Of a stretch of DNA of 17,604 nucleotides, positions 7,486 to 15,091 are shown in pieces. The translations under genes were made by a program, and so were the position numbers. The notes under the pieces were generated by a model. That model did not search any database. It saw only the letters and a program-made list of their open reading frames with translations, and was not told the origin of the DNA. The DNA lies in the NCBI GenBank assembly GCA_017353815.1, contig JAFMSB010000006.1, forward strand, positions 1 to 17,604, written 5' to 3'. Position 1 is the first letter of the stretch. The number at the start of each line of letters is the position of its first letter. The DNA comes from Methylocapsa sp. (lineage in GTDB: Bacteria > Pseudomonadota > Alphaproteobacteria > Rhizobiales > Beijerinckiaceae).

Positions 7486-8842
7486 TGTGACGGTCAGGAG
7501 CGGAATCCTCCTCCCGGTTCGCGCCGCAGATGTGGCGGCGAGGAAATTGGCTCCTGCCATTATTGGCATGATTGGCATGGCATTCCTTTTAAGCGCGGGC
7601 GTGGCATGCGATGCCCGTGCGCAGGCGGAGCCCGCGGCGAGCATGGCTGCCGCAACCTCGGTCCAGCTCGATCAGAGCGCCGACCAGGCCACGCTGAGCT
7701 TTGGCATGTCTGCCTGTCTTGAGGCGTCGGCCTTTGTTCTCGGCGATCCTGCCCGGGCTGTCATCGATCTGCCGCAAACCGACTTTGCGAAGCTGCAGGA
7801 GAAAGAAATCGCAAAGCCGCAGCAAAGAAAGAACAGTCTTGTCGCCTCCTTCCGGTTTGGCCAGCTTGAGCCTGGGAGGTCGCGCATCGTCATCGATCTT
7901 AGGGCGCCTGCCCAAATTGTGCAGGCGGATTGCGGCAATGCGGCAGAAGGAGCCGGCGGGCACAAGCTCGTCATCGCGTTATCGAAAACGGATGACGTGA
8001 CTTTTAGGGATGCGGCGCAGGCCGCCCGGGCACGTCTGGCTGCATTCGGGGAGGCCAGGGAAAGCAGCAAGCCTGAGCCCGCCTCCGGCCTGCCTGTTGT
8101 CGTTCTCGATCCAGGCCATGGCGGAATTGACCGGGGCGCCAGGGTCAAAGGGATCATGGAAAAGGACATCACTCTTGAATTCGCAAAGGCTCTAGCAGCA
8201 AAGCTTGAGGCAAGAGGTCTGTTCAAAATCATTATGACCCGCGCGGACGACCGCTTTGTGTCTTTATCCGAACGTGTCCGCATCGGGCGCGAGAATAATG
8301 CGTCGCTCTTTGTTTCAATTCATGCCGACACCCTCTCTAAGGCAGCCAAAGTATCGGGCGCAACGGTTTACACGCTCTCGGACCGGGCGTCCGATGCCGA
8401 ATCGGCGCGAGTCGCGGAAAGGGAAAATCGGTCCGACGTCATGGCGGGCGCGGATCAATCCGACGACAATGACGAGGTTACCGGCATTTTGAACGATCTG
8501 ACGCGGCGCGAGACCAGGTCCTACAGCCATATGTTTGCCCGCACCCTGGTTAATTATTGGCGGGCTGCGGGCCGGCTGAACAAAAATCCTAGGCGCTCGG
8601 CCCGGTTCCGGGTCCTGCGAGCGCCCGATGTACCATCCGCGCTTTTGGAACTCGGATATCTCTCGAATGGCAAGGACAGCGAGGCTCTCAAATCGCCCGA
8701 GTGGCAGGACCATGCGGCCAATCAAATGGCTGATGCAATTTCGGACTATTTCGCTTCAAAGGCGAAAACCGCGCCCTTCAGTCCCCTCACAGCGGCCGAT
8801 CCTGGCCCGGCAGCCCAAAAAAACCCGGCCCTGCGCCAGTAA
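7478..8842 (+). CDS. amiC: Periplasmic N-acetylmuramoyl-L-alanine amidase (AmiC type)
   Basis: Zinc amidase that cleaves the stem peptide from N-acetylmuramic acid, normally acting in daughter-cell separation. With the start at 7478 it has 454 residues: a basic N-region, a hydrophobic export segment APAIIGMIGMAFLLSAG and a likely signal-peptidase site after CDARAQA, an AMIN domain (about 55-165; septum/peptidoglycan targeting), then Amidase_3 from PVVVLDPGHGG to the end. Zinc ligands are H214 (DPGHGG), E228 (GIMEKD) and H282 (SIHAD); the catalytic E391 is in LLELGYLSN. The insert between SDRASDAES and TRRETRSYS matches the AmiC regulatory-helix region. The open frame continues upstream to 7133, but that extension is not family-like and would bury the signal peptide. 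It is divergent from rne and upstream of ponA, a common alphaproteobacterial order. Confidence 0.88.
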   Translation: MDDVTVRSGILLPVRAADVAARKLAPAIIGMIGMAFLLSAGVACDARAQAEPAASMAAATSVQLDQSADQATLSFGMSACLEASAFVLGDPARAVIDLPQTDFAKLQEKEIAKPQQRKNSLVASFRFGQLEPGRSRIVIDLRAPAQIVQADCGNAAEGAGGHKLVIALSKTDDVTFRDAAQAARARLAAFGEARESSKPEPASGLPVVVLDPGHGGIDRGARVKGIMEKDITLEFAKALAAKLEARGLFKIIMTRADDRFVSLSERVRIGRENNASLFVSIHADTLSKAAKVSGATVYTLSDRASDAESARVAERENRSDVMAGADQSDDNDEVTGILNDLTRRETRSYSHMFARTLVNYWRAAGRLNKNPRRSARFRVLRAPDVPSALLELGYLSNGKDSEALKSPEWQDHAANQMADAISDYFASKAKTAPFSPLTAADPGPAAQKNPALRQ

Positions 8843-9051
8843 GCGGCCTTTCCCTGCCCGCAGCTGGAAATCCGGTTTGAGTAAAGCCATCAGTCTTAGG
8901 CACCTGGACAAAAATGACGTCAAATCGTCGACTAATCATAAAAAACTAATTTTTTGCCGTTTATAGGATCGCCACAGCGGCAATTGCAGATCGGGAGCCG
9001 TTTTCTGGGGCGGGTTCCGGGCTCCCCATACAACAGAGCCGACGATCGATG
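8843..9051. other. Intergenic: end of amidase to AT-rich gene, composition change
   Basis: The sequence turns from GC-rich to AT-rich here. AAAAAACTAATTTTTT around 8940-8955 is followed by GCCG and may help end amidase transcription. GGGAGCC at 8993-8999 can pair with GGCTCCC at 9020-9026 (7-bp stem, 20-base loop). Neither is a textbook terminator. Confidence 0.3.
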
Positions 9052-9585
9052 CTACCACTGTGCCTGGGTAAAATCACCGTTCATCATTTCACTGCTGACT
9101 CCGTCAAACTTGATAGATCGTTTATACAAATGGATGTTCTTAAGAAACGAAGTAATATCCTGTTTTGAGCATAGATTAATATAAATTACAAATTCTCGAT
9201 AACCATAATTCGGAACCTTGTGAAGAATACATAGGGTCCGTTCATAGTTTGGAATTGAGTAAGGGAATAGCATTGTCCCGAGGGTGTTGCCAGAAAAAGA
9301 GTAGTTGTAAAAAATTTCGGAAACTGTCTCTAATTTAATTTCTCTTCTCAGGACGAGATTCTTATAAACGAGCCGATCATGATAAAGCTCAACCCGTGCA
9401 GACAAAGAAAACAAACTCACCCCGACGAAAAACACGGCAAAAGGCGCCGAAAAATAAAAGATAGCTTCGTTATCAGGAGATTTAGTTGATGCTACAATCA
9501 TCACGATCAAAACAAATAACAGGAGCAAAGCCAAAATTTTAAAGTATGGGTATTTGTATGCTCGAATGGTTATGACGGGTTCCAT
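9052..9585 (-). CDS. Hypothetical membrane protein, two TM helices plus PH-like domain
   Basis: No specific family recognised with certainty. The 177-residue protein has a short N-terminus, two closely spaced hydrophobic helices (about 14-33, LALLLLFVLIVMIVAS, and 42-62, FSAPFAVFFVGVSLFSL), then a soluble part of beta-strand character with RVELYHDRLVYKNLVLRREIKL followed by VSEIFYN. That strand pattern after two helices resembles bacterial PH-domain membrane proteins (bPH type); this is inference from pattern. The ATG is preceded by GGGGGTGG four to ten bases upstream. The codons are A/T-ending, unlike the GC-rich neighbours, and the gene is oriented against amidase and ponA, which suggests horizontal acquisition. 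Conservative hydrophobic patterning through the whole length argues that it is a real gene. Confidence 0.65.
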   Translation of the reverse strand: MEPVITIRAYKYPYFKILALLLLFVLIVMIVASTKSPDNEAIFYFSAPFAVFFVGVSLFSLSARVELYHDRLVYKNLVLRREIKLETVSEIFYNYSFSGNTLGTMLFPYSIPNYERTLCILHKVPNYGYREFVIYINLCSKQDITSFLKNIHLYKRSIKFDGVSSEMMNGDFTQAQW

Positions 9586-10010
9586 AGATCCACCCCCTGA
9601 GCTGGTCCATCCTTAGGTACGTGTTTCGACATGAATAGGGATGTCGATTTTGTGCAGCAGTTTTGACCTGCATCTTTGCCATATACCAATTGGGGGAGGC
9701 TGGCCGCCCGTTTTGATGGGGCTTTGCCCTTACTGCGTTTTCATCTTTGTTGGCTTGAGTTAAATCGAGATTCTCCAGATGGCTCACTTGTATGAGTTTT
9801 AATCCCTCCCTAATCATAAACTCCGTTTTCTTGCATCCCTTGTTCAGGGGATGACGTTTTCCCTTTTTCTCCTACCATAGTCGCTTACCTTTCTCTTATC
9901 AGTTTCGGTACTGCAGTCTCCGGCGCGGGGCCTTTGCCGCGTTGTCAGCAACTGTGTGGAGGTGGCCTTCGAGAATCGAGCATGGCCGCCGGACTCCATT
10001 GCCAAGACGT

Positions 10011-10039
10011 TTGAGCGGCTGACAAAATTTCAACATAAA
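10011..10039 (+). promoter_or_regulatory. Candidate sigma-70 promoter for ponA
   Basis: TTGAGC (10011-10016) and CATAAA (10034-10039) are 17 bases apart. Each matches four of six consensus positions. It would leave a leader of about 240 bases carrying two hairpins before the ponA ATG. Pattern match only; a chance match is quite possible. Confidence 0.3.
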
Positions 10040-10213
10040 GACGCCGCACGGAGTCGTGCGAGGCAGTCGTGTTTGGGCGCCAGATCATACGGTGTAAACA
10101 GTTTCCGGCGATAGTTTTTGGAGAAGCCAGCGGTTTTCGTGCGAGTCACATGTTTTGCCGGAGCGGCGCGCTGCGGCTTCCGGCTCCTGCTAAAAGAGCG
10201 GCAGCGCCGGGGT

Positions 10214-10244
10214 CCTGGCAAGGCAGCGCCAGGGCCTTGCCAAG
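10214..10244 (+). other. Hairpin in the ponA leader
   Basis: CCTGGCAAGGC (10214-10224) pairs with GCCTTGCCAAG (10234-10244) at 10 of 11 positions around a nine-base loop, about 40 bases before the ponA start. No T-run follows, so it is not a normal intrinsic terminator. It could be a leader structure affecting translation or mRNA stability. Confidence 0.4.
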
Positions 10245-10284
10245 AGGGCACCTCTTATCGAGTTTTCCGTAAAGGCCCGAGCGC

Positions 10285-12702
10285 ATGAGGCACATTTTCC
10301 GTTTCTTTGGTTTCCTTTTCGCAACGGGTGCGATTCTTTTTACCGTGGGAGCCTGCGTGGCGGCTCTCTTGGTTTGGCAATTCGGGCGGGACTTGCCGGA
10401 CTACACGGCGCTCAAGGACTATGAGCCGCCCGTCATGACAAGAGTCCATGCAAGCGATGGTTCGCTGATCGCCGAATATGCTCGCGAGCGGCGCCTGTAT
10501 CTGCCGGGCAGCGCAATTCCGCCGCTCATCAAGAACGCCTTCATTTCTGCCGAGGACAAAAACTTCTATTCCCATCCGGGCGTCGATTTCGAGGGTATCC
10601 TTCGTGCCTTGTTCATTTTCGTCCAGGGCGACAAGCATGTTCAAGGCGCATCGACGATCACCCAGCAAGTTGCCAAGAATTTTCTTCTGACGAAAGAACG
10701 ATCGTTTACGCGCAAATTCCGGGAAGTTCTGCTCGCTTTCCGGATCGAAGGCGCCTATTCCAAAGACAAGATTCTCGAACTTTACTTGAACGAGATTTAT
10801 CTGGGCCTTGGGAATTATGGGGTGGCGGCCGCGGCGCTCAACTATTTTGGCAAGTCCGTCCAGGAACTTACCGTTTCGCAAGCAGCCTATCTCGCGGCCT
10901 TGCCCAAGGCACCGAATAATTACCATCCGTTTTTGAAGCGGGAACGGGCGGTCGAACGGCGCAATTGGGTCATCGACCGTATGGTTGAGAATGGCTTCGT
11001 TTCGCGCGAAGATGGAGAAAAAGCCAAATCCGAGTCTCTGGGTGTCAACCCGAGAGTGCTTTCGCCAAACGCCTTCGCGGCGGGCTATTTCGCCGAGGAG
11101 GTGCGGCGCGAGCTCAGCGAGCGCTATGGAGAAAAAAAGCTCTACGAAGGCGGTCTTTCCGTACGCAGCACGCTTGATCCAAAGATGCAGCTGTTGGCGC
11201 GGCGCGCGCTCGCTGACGGCCTCGTCCGTTACGACGAAGCCCATGGTTTTCGCGGCCCAATGCGCCATATCGATATCTCCCAGGATTGGGGGGTCGCGCT
11301 CGCCGATACCCCGGCCTTGGGCGATGTTGCGCCTTGGCGTCTTGCGGTTGTTCTCGATATCAACCCGGCAAGCGCGCAGATCGGCCTCCAGCCCCATCAT
11401 GAAAAATCCGGCGAGATCGAGCGCGAGCGTATCACCGGCACGCTCGCGCCGGTTGGCCTGCGCTGGAACCGGGGCCGCAGCTCCCGCTCATCGCTTGGGC
11501 CGGGCGATGTGATTTATGTCGAGCCGCTCGATGGGAAACCCGGCCAATACCGGCTGCGCCAGATACCCGAAGTAAGCGGCGCGATTGTCGTTATGGACCC
11601 CTATACTGGCCGCGTCTTGGCGATGGTCGGCGGATTTTCCTTCGATCAATCGGAGTTCAACCGCGCAACCCAGGCCATGCGTCAGCCCGGCTCTTCCTTC
11701 AAGCCGTTCGTCTATGCCACCGCCCTCGACAATGGCTATACGCCTTCGTCCATCGTTCTCGATGCACCCATCGAGATCGATCAAGGACCGGGGCTCGGCG
11801 TGTGGCGTCCGGAGAATTTTGAAGGAACATCAAGCGGCCCCCATACGCTGCGCTATGGCGTGGAGCATTCAATCAACCAGATGACGGTGCGGCTCGCGCG
11901 CGATGTCGGGATGCCGCTCATTGCTGAATATGCCAAGCGATTTGGCATCTATGACAATCTGCCGCCTTATCTTGCCATGTCGCTTGGCTCCGGTGAAACA
12001 ACACTGCTGCGATTGACGACCGCCTATTCGATGCTTGCTAATGGCGGCAAGCGAATTAAGGAAACCCTGATCGATCGCATTCAGGACCGCTGGGGCCATG
12101 CAATCTACCGCCACGACGAGCGGATTTGCGAGGGATGCGATGCGGCCGAGTGGCGCAACCAGAGCGAGCCAAGACTGATCGACAACCGCGAGCAGGTTCT
12201 CGATCCGTTGACCGCCTATCAGATCACCTCGATTATGGAAGGCGTGATCCAGCGCGGCACGGGCCAGGCGATCAAGGAGGTCGGGAAGCACCTGGCGGGC
12301 AAGACCGGGACGACGAACGAGGCAAAGGATCTTTGGTTCGTCGGATTTTCGCCCGATCTCGCGGTCGGAGTGTTCATGGGTTACGATCAGCCGCGCTCAT
12401 TAGGCGGCTCGGCGCAGGCGGCCCATTTTACCGCCCCCATTTTCCGGGATTTCATGAAAATGGCTCTTGCCGGCAAGCCCGATATTCCCTTTCGCGCGCC
12501 GCCCGGGATCAAGCTGATTTGGGTCGACGTGAAAACGGGCCTGAGAACAAGTGCAAGCTCTCCGGGGGCAATCCAGGAGGCTTTCAAGCCGGGGACGGCG
12601 CCGCCCGATTCTTATGCCATCGGCGACGCATCCCCGCGGCCTCAGGCTGTCAACCCCGATGCCGACCGCCTGGTGGGCACGGGCACGGGCGGGCTCTATT
12701 AG
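10285..12702 (+). CDS. mrcA: Penicillin-binding protein 1A (class A, bifunctional)
   Basis: Inner-membrane peptidoglycan synthase that polymerises lipid II (transglycosylase) and cross-links stem peptides (transpeptidase). 805 residues, normal for alphaproteobacterial PBP1A. The order is an N-terminal membrane anchor (about 8-32), GT51 domain with EDKNFYSHPGVD (catalytic E90), GASTITQQ and LELYLNEIYLG, a linker/OB-like region (~310-430), and a transpeptidase with GSSFKPF (S470 of SxxK), HSINQM (SIN from 529) and KTGTT (673). The tail is Pro/Ala-rich. The ATG at 10285 has AAAGG about nine bases upstream. All catalytic motifs are intact. It lies downstream of the amidase but is separated by an AT-rich insertion, so it likely has its own promoter. 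The symbol ponA is equally used. Confidence 0.95.
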   Translation: MRHIFRFFGFLFATGAILFTVGACVAALLVWQFGRDLPDYTALKDYEPPVMTRVHASDGSLIAEYARERRLYLPGSAIPPLIKNAFISAEDKNFYSHPGVDFEGILRALFIFVQGDKHVQGASTITQQVAKNFLLTKERSFTRKFREVLLAFRIEGAYSKDKILELYLNEIYLGLGNYGVAAAALNYFGKSVQELTVSQAAYLAALPKAPNNYHPFLKRERAVERRNWVIDRMVENGFVSREDGEKAKSESLGVNPRVLSPNAFAAGYFAEEVRRELSERYGEKKLYEGGLSVRSTLDPKMQLLARRALADGLVRYDEAHGFRGPMRHIDISQDWGVALADTPALGDVAPWRLAVVLDINPASAQIGLQPHHEKSGEIERERITGTLAPVGLRWNRGRSSRSSLGPGDVIYVEPLDGKPGQYRLRQIPEVSGAIVVMDPYTGRVLAMVGGFSFDQSEFNRATQAMRQPGSSFKPFVYATALDNGYTPSSIVLDAPIEIDQGPGLGVWRPENFEGTSSGPHTLRYGVEHSINQMTVRLARDVGMPLIAEYAKRFGIYDNLPPYLAMSLGSGETTLLRLTTAYSMLANGGKRIKETLIDRIQDRWGHAIYRHDERICEGCDAAEWRNQSEPRLIDNREQVLDPLTAYQITSIMEGVIQRGTGQAIKEVGKHLAGKTGTTNEAKDLWFVGFSPDLAVGVFMGYDQPRSLGGSAQAAHFTAPIFRDFMKMALAGKPDIPFRAPPGIKLIWVDVKTGLRTSASSPGAIQEAFKPGTAPPDSYAIGDASPRPQAVNPDADRLVGTGTGGLY

Positions 12703-12886
12703 AGGCTCACGCGGGAGCGCGCGGGTTTCTTGCGGCACGGTTTCTGGCCGCTTGCGCCCTGCTGCCGGTTTGCGCAGGAACGTACTTACATGCCGCCGCA
12801 GAAAGCGTTATGCTGAGGCTTGCAGCTCAAAAAAGCTGCGGGGCGCGGCTGGGGTTGTATGTGGCTCCGCCCGGATGGAGGTTGTA

Positions 12887-13213
12887 ATGAAATATTTTGC
12901 GGTTAGAGCGAAGGTTATTCGTCTCGCCTTTGTTTTAATGCTGGCAAGCCTGGGGTACGCCCTTCCGGGCACCGGGATCACGGCCAAGGCGGCCGTGCCT
13001 TCGGCGGCAGCGCAAGCGGCGCCTGACCTGGCGCGGCCGGCACAAGCCGAGAAGGCGTACTACCATTGGCGATGGCATCGCTGGCATCGTTGGCATCGTT
13101 GGCATCGTTGGCACCGCTGGCACCGATGGTATTACCGGCCCCGCTGGCACTATTGGCACCGCTGGCATTATTGGCGCCCGTGGCGTTGGCGGCGGCGTTA
13201 TTATTATTGGTGA
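12887..13213 (+). CDS. Small exported protein with His-Arg-Trp repeats
   Basis: Not a family I can name. A strong GGAGG at 12877-12881, five bases before the ATG, fixes the start. The 108-residue product has a signal peptide (about 1-36: basic KYFAVRAKVIR, hydrophobic LAFVLMLASLGYAL, probable cut after ITAKA), an Ala/Pro spacer to residue 57, and then 51 residues made only of W (15), R (15), H (10), Y (9) and P (2). It begins YYHWRW, followed by six HRW units, then looser HYW/RPW units and RRRYYYW. Tryptophan falls every third residue through most of it. Possible roles, all inferred: metal or heme binding by histidines, cell-wall or nucleic-acid binding, or a cationic membrane-active peptide. 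Small basic exported proteins of this general look occur in Hyphomicrobiales, sometimes annotated as sulfur globule-like; that label is not supported here. Confidence 0.72.
   Translation: MKYFAVRAKVIRLAFVLMLASLGYALPGTGITAKAAVPSAAAQAAPDLARPAQAEKAYYHWRWHRWHRWHRWHRWHRWHRWYYRPRWHYWHRWHYWRPWRWRRRYYYW
13076..13129 (+). repeat. Six tandem 9-bp units encoding HRW
   Basis: Units of CATCGCTGG / CATCGTTGG / CACCGCTGG / CACCGATGG repeat six times in phase with the reading frame, three of them identical (13085-13111). Degenerate 9-bp units continue on both sides (GGCGATGG before; CACTATTGG, CACCGCTGG, CATTATTGG after). Such a tract can change length by slippage without breaking the frame. Confidence 0.85.
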
Positions 13214-13226
13214 CCGGTGCAGGCTG

Positions 13227-13248
13227 GGGCCGCCGCTATCGGCGGCCC
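13227..13248 (+). terminator. Hairpin after the HRW protein gene, probable terminator
   Basis: GGGCCGCCG (13227-13235) and CGGCGGCCC (13240-13248) form a perfect 9-bp stem with a CTAT loop, 13 bases after the stop codon. The sequence after it, GTTGTGCT, is only weakly U-rich, so termination may be partial or Rho-assisted. Confidence 0.55.
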
Positions 13249-13375
13249 GTTGTGCTCGCCTGATCTATGCCGAGGATTAAGGAAGCTCGCCGGCTGAGGC
13301 TGACACTGCCCGGCTGCAGTCGGCGAGAACCGAAGCGCCGGACTGAAACGAGGCGCCCGGCCTGGGACAGGGTTC

Positions 13376-14071
13376 ATGAAGACTGCGGCGGTTATCCGGC
13401 ATGTCCACTTCGAGGATCTCGGCACTTTTGCCGGGCCACTGTCTCAGGCTGGGTATGAGATCAACTACCACGACATTGGGCGGCGGGGCATGCCGGATCC
13501 CGCGCGGCCCGATCTCCTCATCGTGCTCGGCGCGCCGGTCGGCGTCTATGAGACGGACAAATACCATTTTTTGCGCGACGAAATCGCGCTTCTAAAAGCC
13601 CGCATTACTGCTGGGCGGCCTGCGCTCGGCATCTGTCTTGGCGCCCAGTTAATCGCCTGCGCCATGGGGGCAAAAGTCTACTCGTCCGGCCATAAGGAAA
13701 TCGGTTTCGGCACCGTGCAGTTGACGGGAAACGCTCTTTCCACGCCGCTGCGGTATTTGGCCGGCATTCCTGTGCTGCATTGGCATGGCGATACCTTTGA
13801 CTTGCCCAAAGGCGCGGCGCATCTCGCAGCAACGCCAGTTTGCCGCAACCAGGCTTTTTCGATTGACGCAAACATTCTTGGCATTCAGTTTCATCCTGAG
13901 TTTGACCCGGCGGCCGGCATCGAGCCATGGCTGATTGGCCATGCCGTGGAGCTTGGCGCCGCCGGGATCGATCCGCGGCGTTTGCGCGACGATGCAAAAG
14001 CGGCGGAAGTCTCATTGCCGGGAAAAGCGCGGCTGATGTTCGGCGAATGGCTGAGCGGGCTTAGCGAGTGA
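13376..14071 (+). CDS. Class I glutamine amidotransferase-like protein (GMP synthase-like)
   Basis: Stand-alone amidotransferase domain of 231 residues, in the group resembling the GMP synthase glutaminase subunit. The triad is visible: nucleophile C87 in GICLGAQL, H173 and E175 in QFHPEF. LIVLGAPVGVYE (about 46-57) and VLHWHGDTFDLP, typical of this stand-alone group, are present. No synthase domain follows, and the acceptor substrate is unknown. Some relatives hydrolyse gamma-glutamyl compounds. The ATG at 13376 has an AGGG seven to ten bases upstream. It follows the HRW gene after a hairpin, so it is likely a separate unit. It is convergent with the sulfotransferase genes. Amidotransferase family assignment is firm; precise function is open. 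Confidence 0.85.
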   Translation: MKTAAVIRHVHFEDLGTFAGPLSQAGYEINYHDIGRRGMPDPARPDLLIVLGAPVGVYETDKYHFLRDEIALLKARITAGRPALGICLGAQLIACAMGAKVYSSGHKEIGFGTVQLTGNALSTPLRYLAGIPVLHWHGDTFDLPKGAAHLAATPVCRNQAFSIDANILGIQFHPEFDPAAGIEPWLIGHAVELGAAGIDPRRLRDDAKAAEVSLPGKARLMFGEWLSGLSE

Positions 14072-14281
14072 GTCTCTGTGGCCTCCCGGAACGCCCTTCG
14101 GGCTTTGAGTTCGCGCTGCCCTTAGCTGCGCGCTGCCTGCTGCTCAAAGGTTTGCGCTTCACGAAAATCACTGACAGCCGCTGCAGCGGCAAGAAATGCC
14201 GGAGTTGCGCATATCGGGGAGTTGAAATGCCTGGCGCCGCTCCAGCGAATGATTCGCATCATTATCGACACCGGCCGCTTG
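14072..14281. other. Convergent intergenic region with palindromes
   Basis: Between the amidotransferase and sulfotransferase stops. It holds a short GCCCTTCGGGC hairpin (14092-14102), a perfect 14-bp palindrome GCCGCTGCAGCGGC (14177-14190), and GCGAATGATTCGC (14245-14257), which overlaps AATGAT/ATCATT (14248-14263). These could contribute to two-way transcription termination, though none has a proper T-run. Confidence 0.35.
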
Positions 14282-15091
14282 CTAGGCCGCTGCGGTTCCA
14301 GGAGCACTACGGGCCGATTTGAGGGACTCGAACAAAAACATATCGTCGGCATAATAGTCATCCACAAAATTGCGTATTTCATGATCTTCGAATAGTTCCC
14401 GAGAAAATTCTTCTGTCGCCTTCTTGTACAAGCCGAGGGTTATCGCCGCCTTTCCAAGATTATACCGGGCAGATCGCGGAAGAAGACGCAGGTAAACAGG
14501 CCGCAATACCGTTTGCACCTCCTTTACAATTGCGAATCTCGGTATCGCGCTCTGGTTCTCGCGGCCGTCTGCCCGAAAGTAAACGCCTGTCTTCATGCGA
14601 ACGAAATCGGCAAACTCGGCCATCTGGTCGAGCAGAAACAGATGTTTAATGAGAACCTTATGGTTCAAGGTCGTAAAAGATGCCTGCGGTAAAAACGGGG
14701 AATATGCAGCCTCTAAGCTTTGCGGTTTCTTCTTCAACTGTTCGATTATTCCTGCAGTTTCTGCGACGGCCTGGCGCACGGAAATTTGGGACTGCGGAAT
14801 TTTAAGATCTCTGATGTGTTGGATGATAGCGGAGGCGAAACGCTCATGCGGTTCCCGCACGACCGCCACCGAATCATATTCCATGACTTTACGGAATTCC
14901 TCCGGAAAATGGTCGCGCAGTGTCTGCAACGGGAAATGCCGCCAGCTGATGTGTCCTAGATGCTCGTGCGGTCCTTCTTCTGAAAACTTGCCCTTGTAAC
15001 TGTCGATGCCTGCCAGCTGGGTTCTAACGGTGGACCCGGCACATTTGGGGATATGAATAAAAGCGAATCGATGTTCGTCACTAATGATCAC
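14282..15091 (-). CDS. Sulfotransferase family protein (paralog A)
   Basis: Resembles carbohydrate sulfotransferases of the Sulfotransfer_2 type, which move sulfate from PAPS to sugar hydroxyls. FIHIPKCAGSTV (about residues 11-22) is the 5'-phosphosulfate loop. DSVAVVREPHERFASA (about 72-87) is the 3'-phosphate-binding part with its Arg and Ser. TTLNHKVLIKHLFLL and a conserved C-terminus ending FVDDYYADDMFLFESLK follow. Start choice: the frame extends to an ATG-like position at 15130, but alignment with the neighbouring paralog, which begins MIISD, points to the GTG at 15091 (VIISD), preceded by GGGG about seven bases upstream; this gives 269 residues. It lies second in a tandem pair and last in a minus-strand glycan cassette. 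The substrate is unknown. Confidence 0.82.
   Translation of the reverse strand: MIISDEHRFAFIHIPKCAGSTVRTQLAGIDSYKGKFSEEGPHEHLGHISWRHFPLQTLRDHFPEEFRKVMEYDSVAVVREPHERFASAIIQHIRDLKIPQSQISVRQAVAETAGIIEQLKKKPQSLEAAYSPFLPQASFTTLNHKVLIKHLFLLDQMAEFADFVRMKTGVYFRADGRENQSAIPRFAIVKEVQTVLRPVYLRLLPRSARYNLGKAAITLGLYKKATEEFSRELFEDHEIRNFVDDYYADDMFLFESLKSARSAPGTAAA

Larger units (their letters stand above)
9586..10284. other. ~700-base gene-free stretch between AT-rich gene and ponA
   Basis: The first ~350 bases are AT-rich like the preceding gene, with a pyrimidine-rich strip at about 9855-9905. The rest returns to GC-rich DNA. No gene is supported; a 92-codon minus-strand frame at 9539-9817 is discussed among rejected items. 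Visible structure includes CATCCC (9834-9839) that can pair with GGGATG (9848-9853) ahead of T-rich sequence, a possible promoter at 10011-10039, GCCGGAGC (10157-10164) pairing imperfectly with GCTTCCGGC (10176-10184), and a stronger hairpin at 10214-10244. No insertion-sequence ends or target duplications were recognised. Confidence 0.45.

Noticed and set aside
8993..9026. GGGAGCC/GGCTCCC as an amidase terminator
   Set aside because: A 20-base loop and no T-run after it, and about 150 bases from the stop codon; too weak to call a terminator.
9539..9817. 92-codon minus-strand frame overlapping the start of the AT-rich membrane gene
   Set aside because: It has a fair ribosome-like stretch, but no domain pattern, no codon bias and a 47-base overlap with a better gene. 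Open frames of this size are expected by chance.
9866..9898. Short minus-strand frame beginning with a GGAGAAAAAGGG stretch
   Set aside because: Very short Lys/Glu-rich frame with no recognisable product; the purine-rich strip alone explains it.
10255..11400. 381-codon minus-strand frame inside ponA
   Set aside because: Antisense shadow of a strongly conserved GT51 domain in GC-rich DNA; the translation shows no family features.
12126..12886. Plus-strand frame running from inside ponA up to the HRW gene
   Set aside because: Mostly overlaps the ponA transpeptidase domain in another frame and has no conserved features. The hydrophobic stretch in its last part follows from GC-rich sequence.
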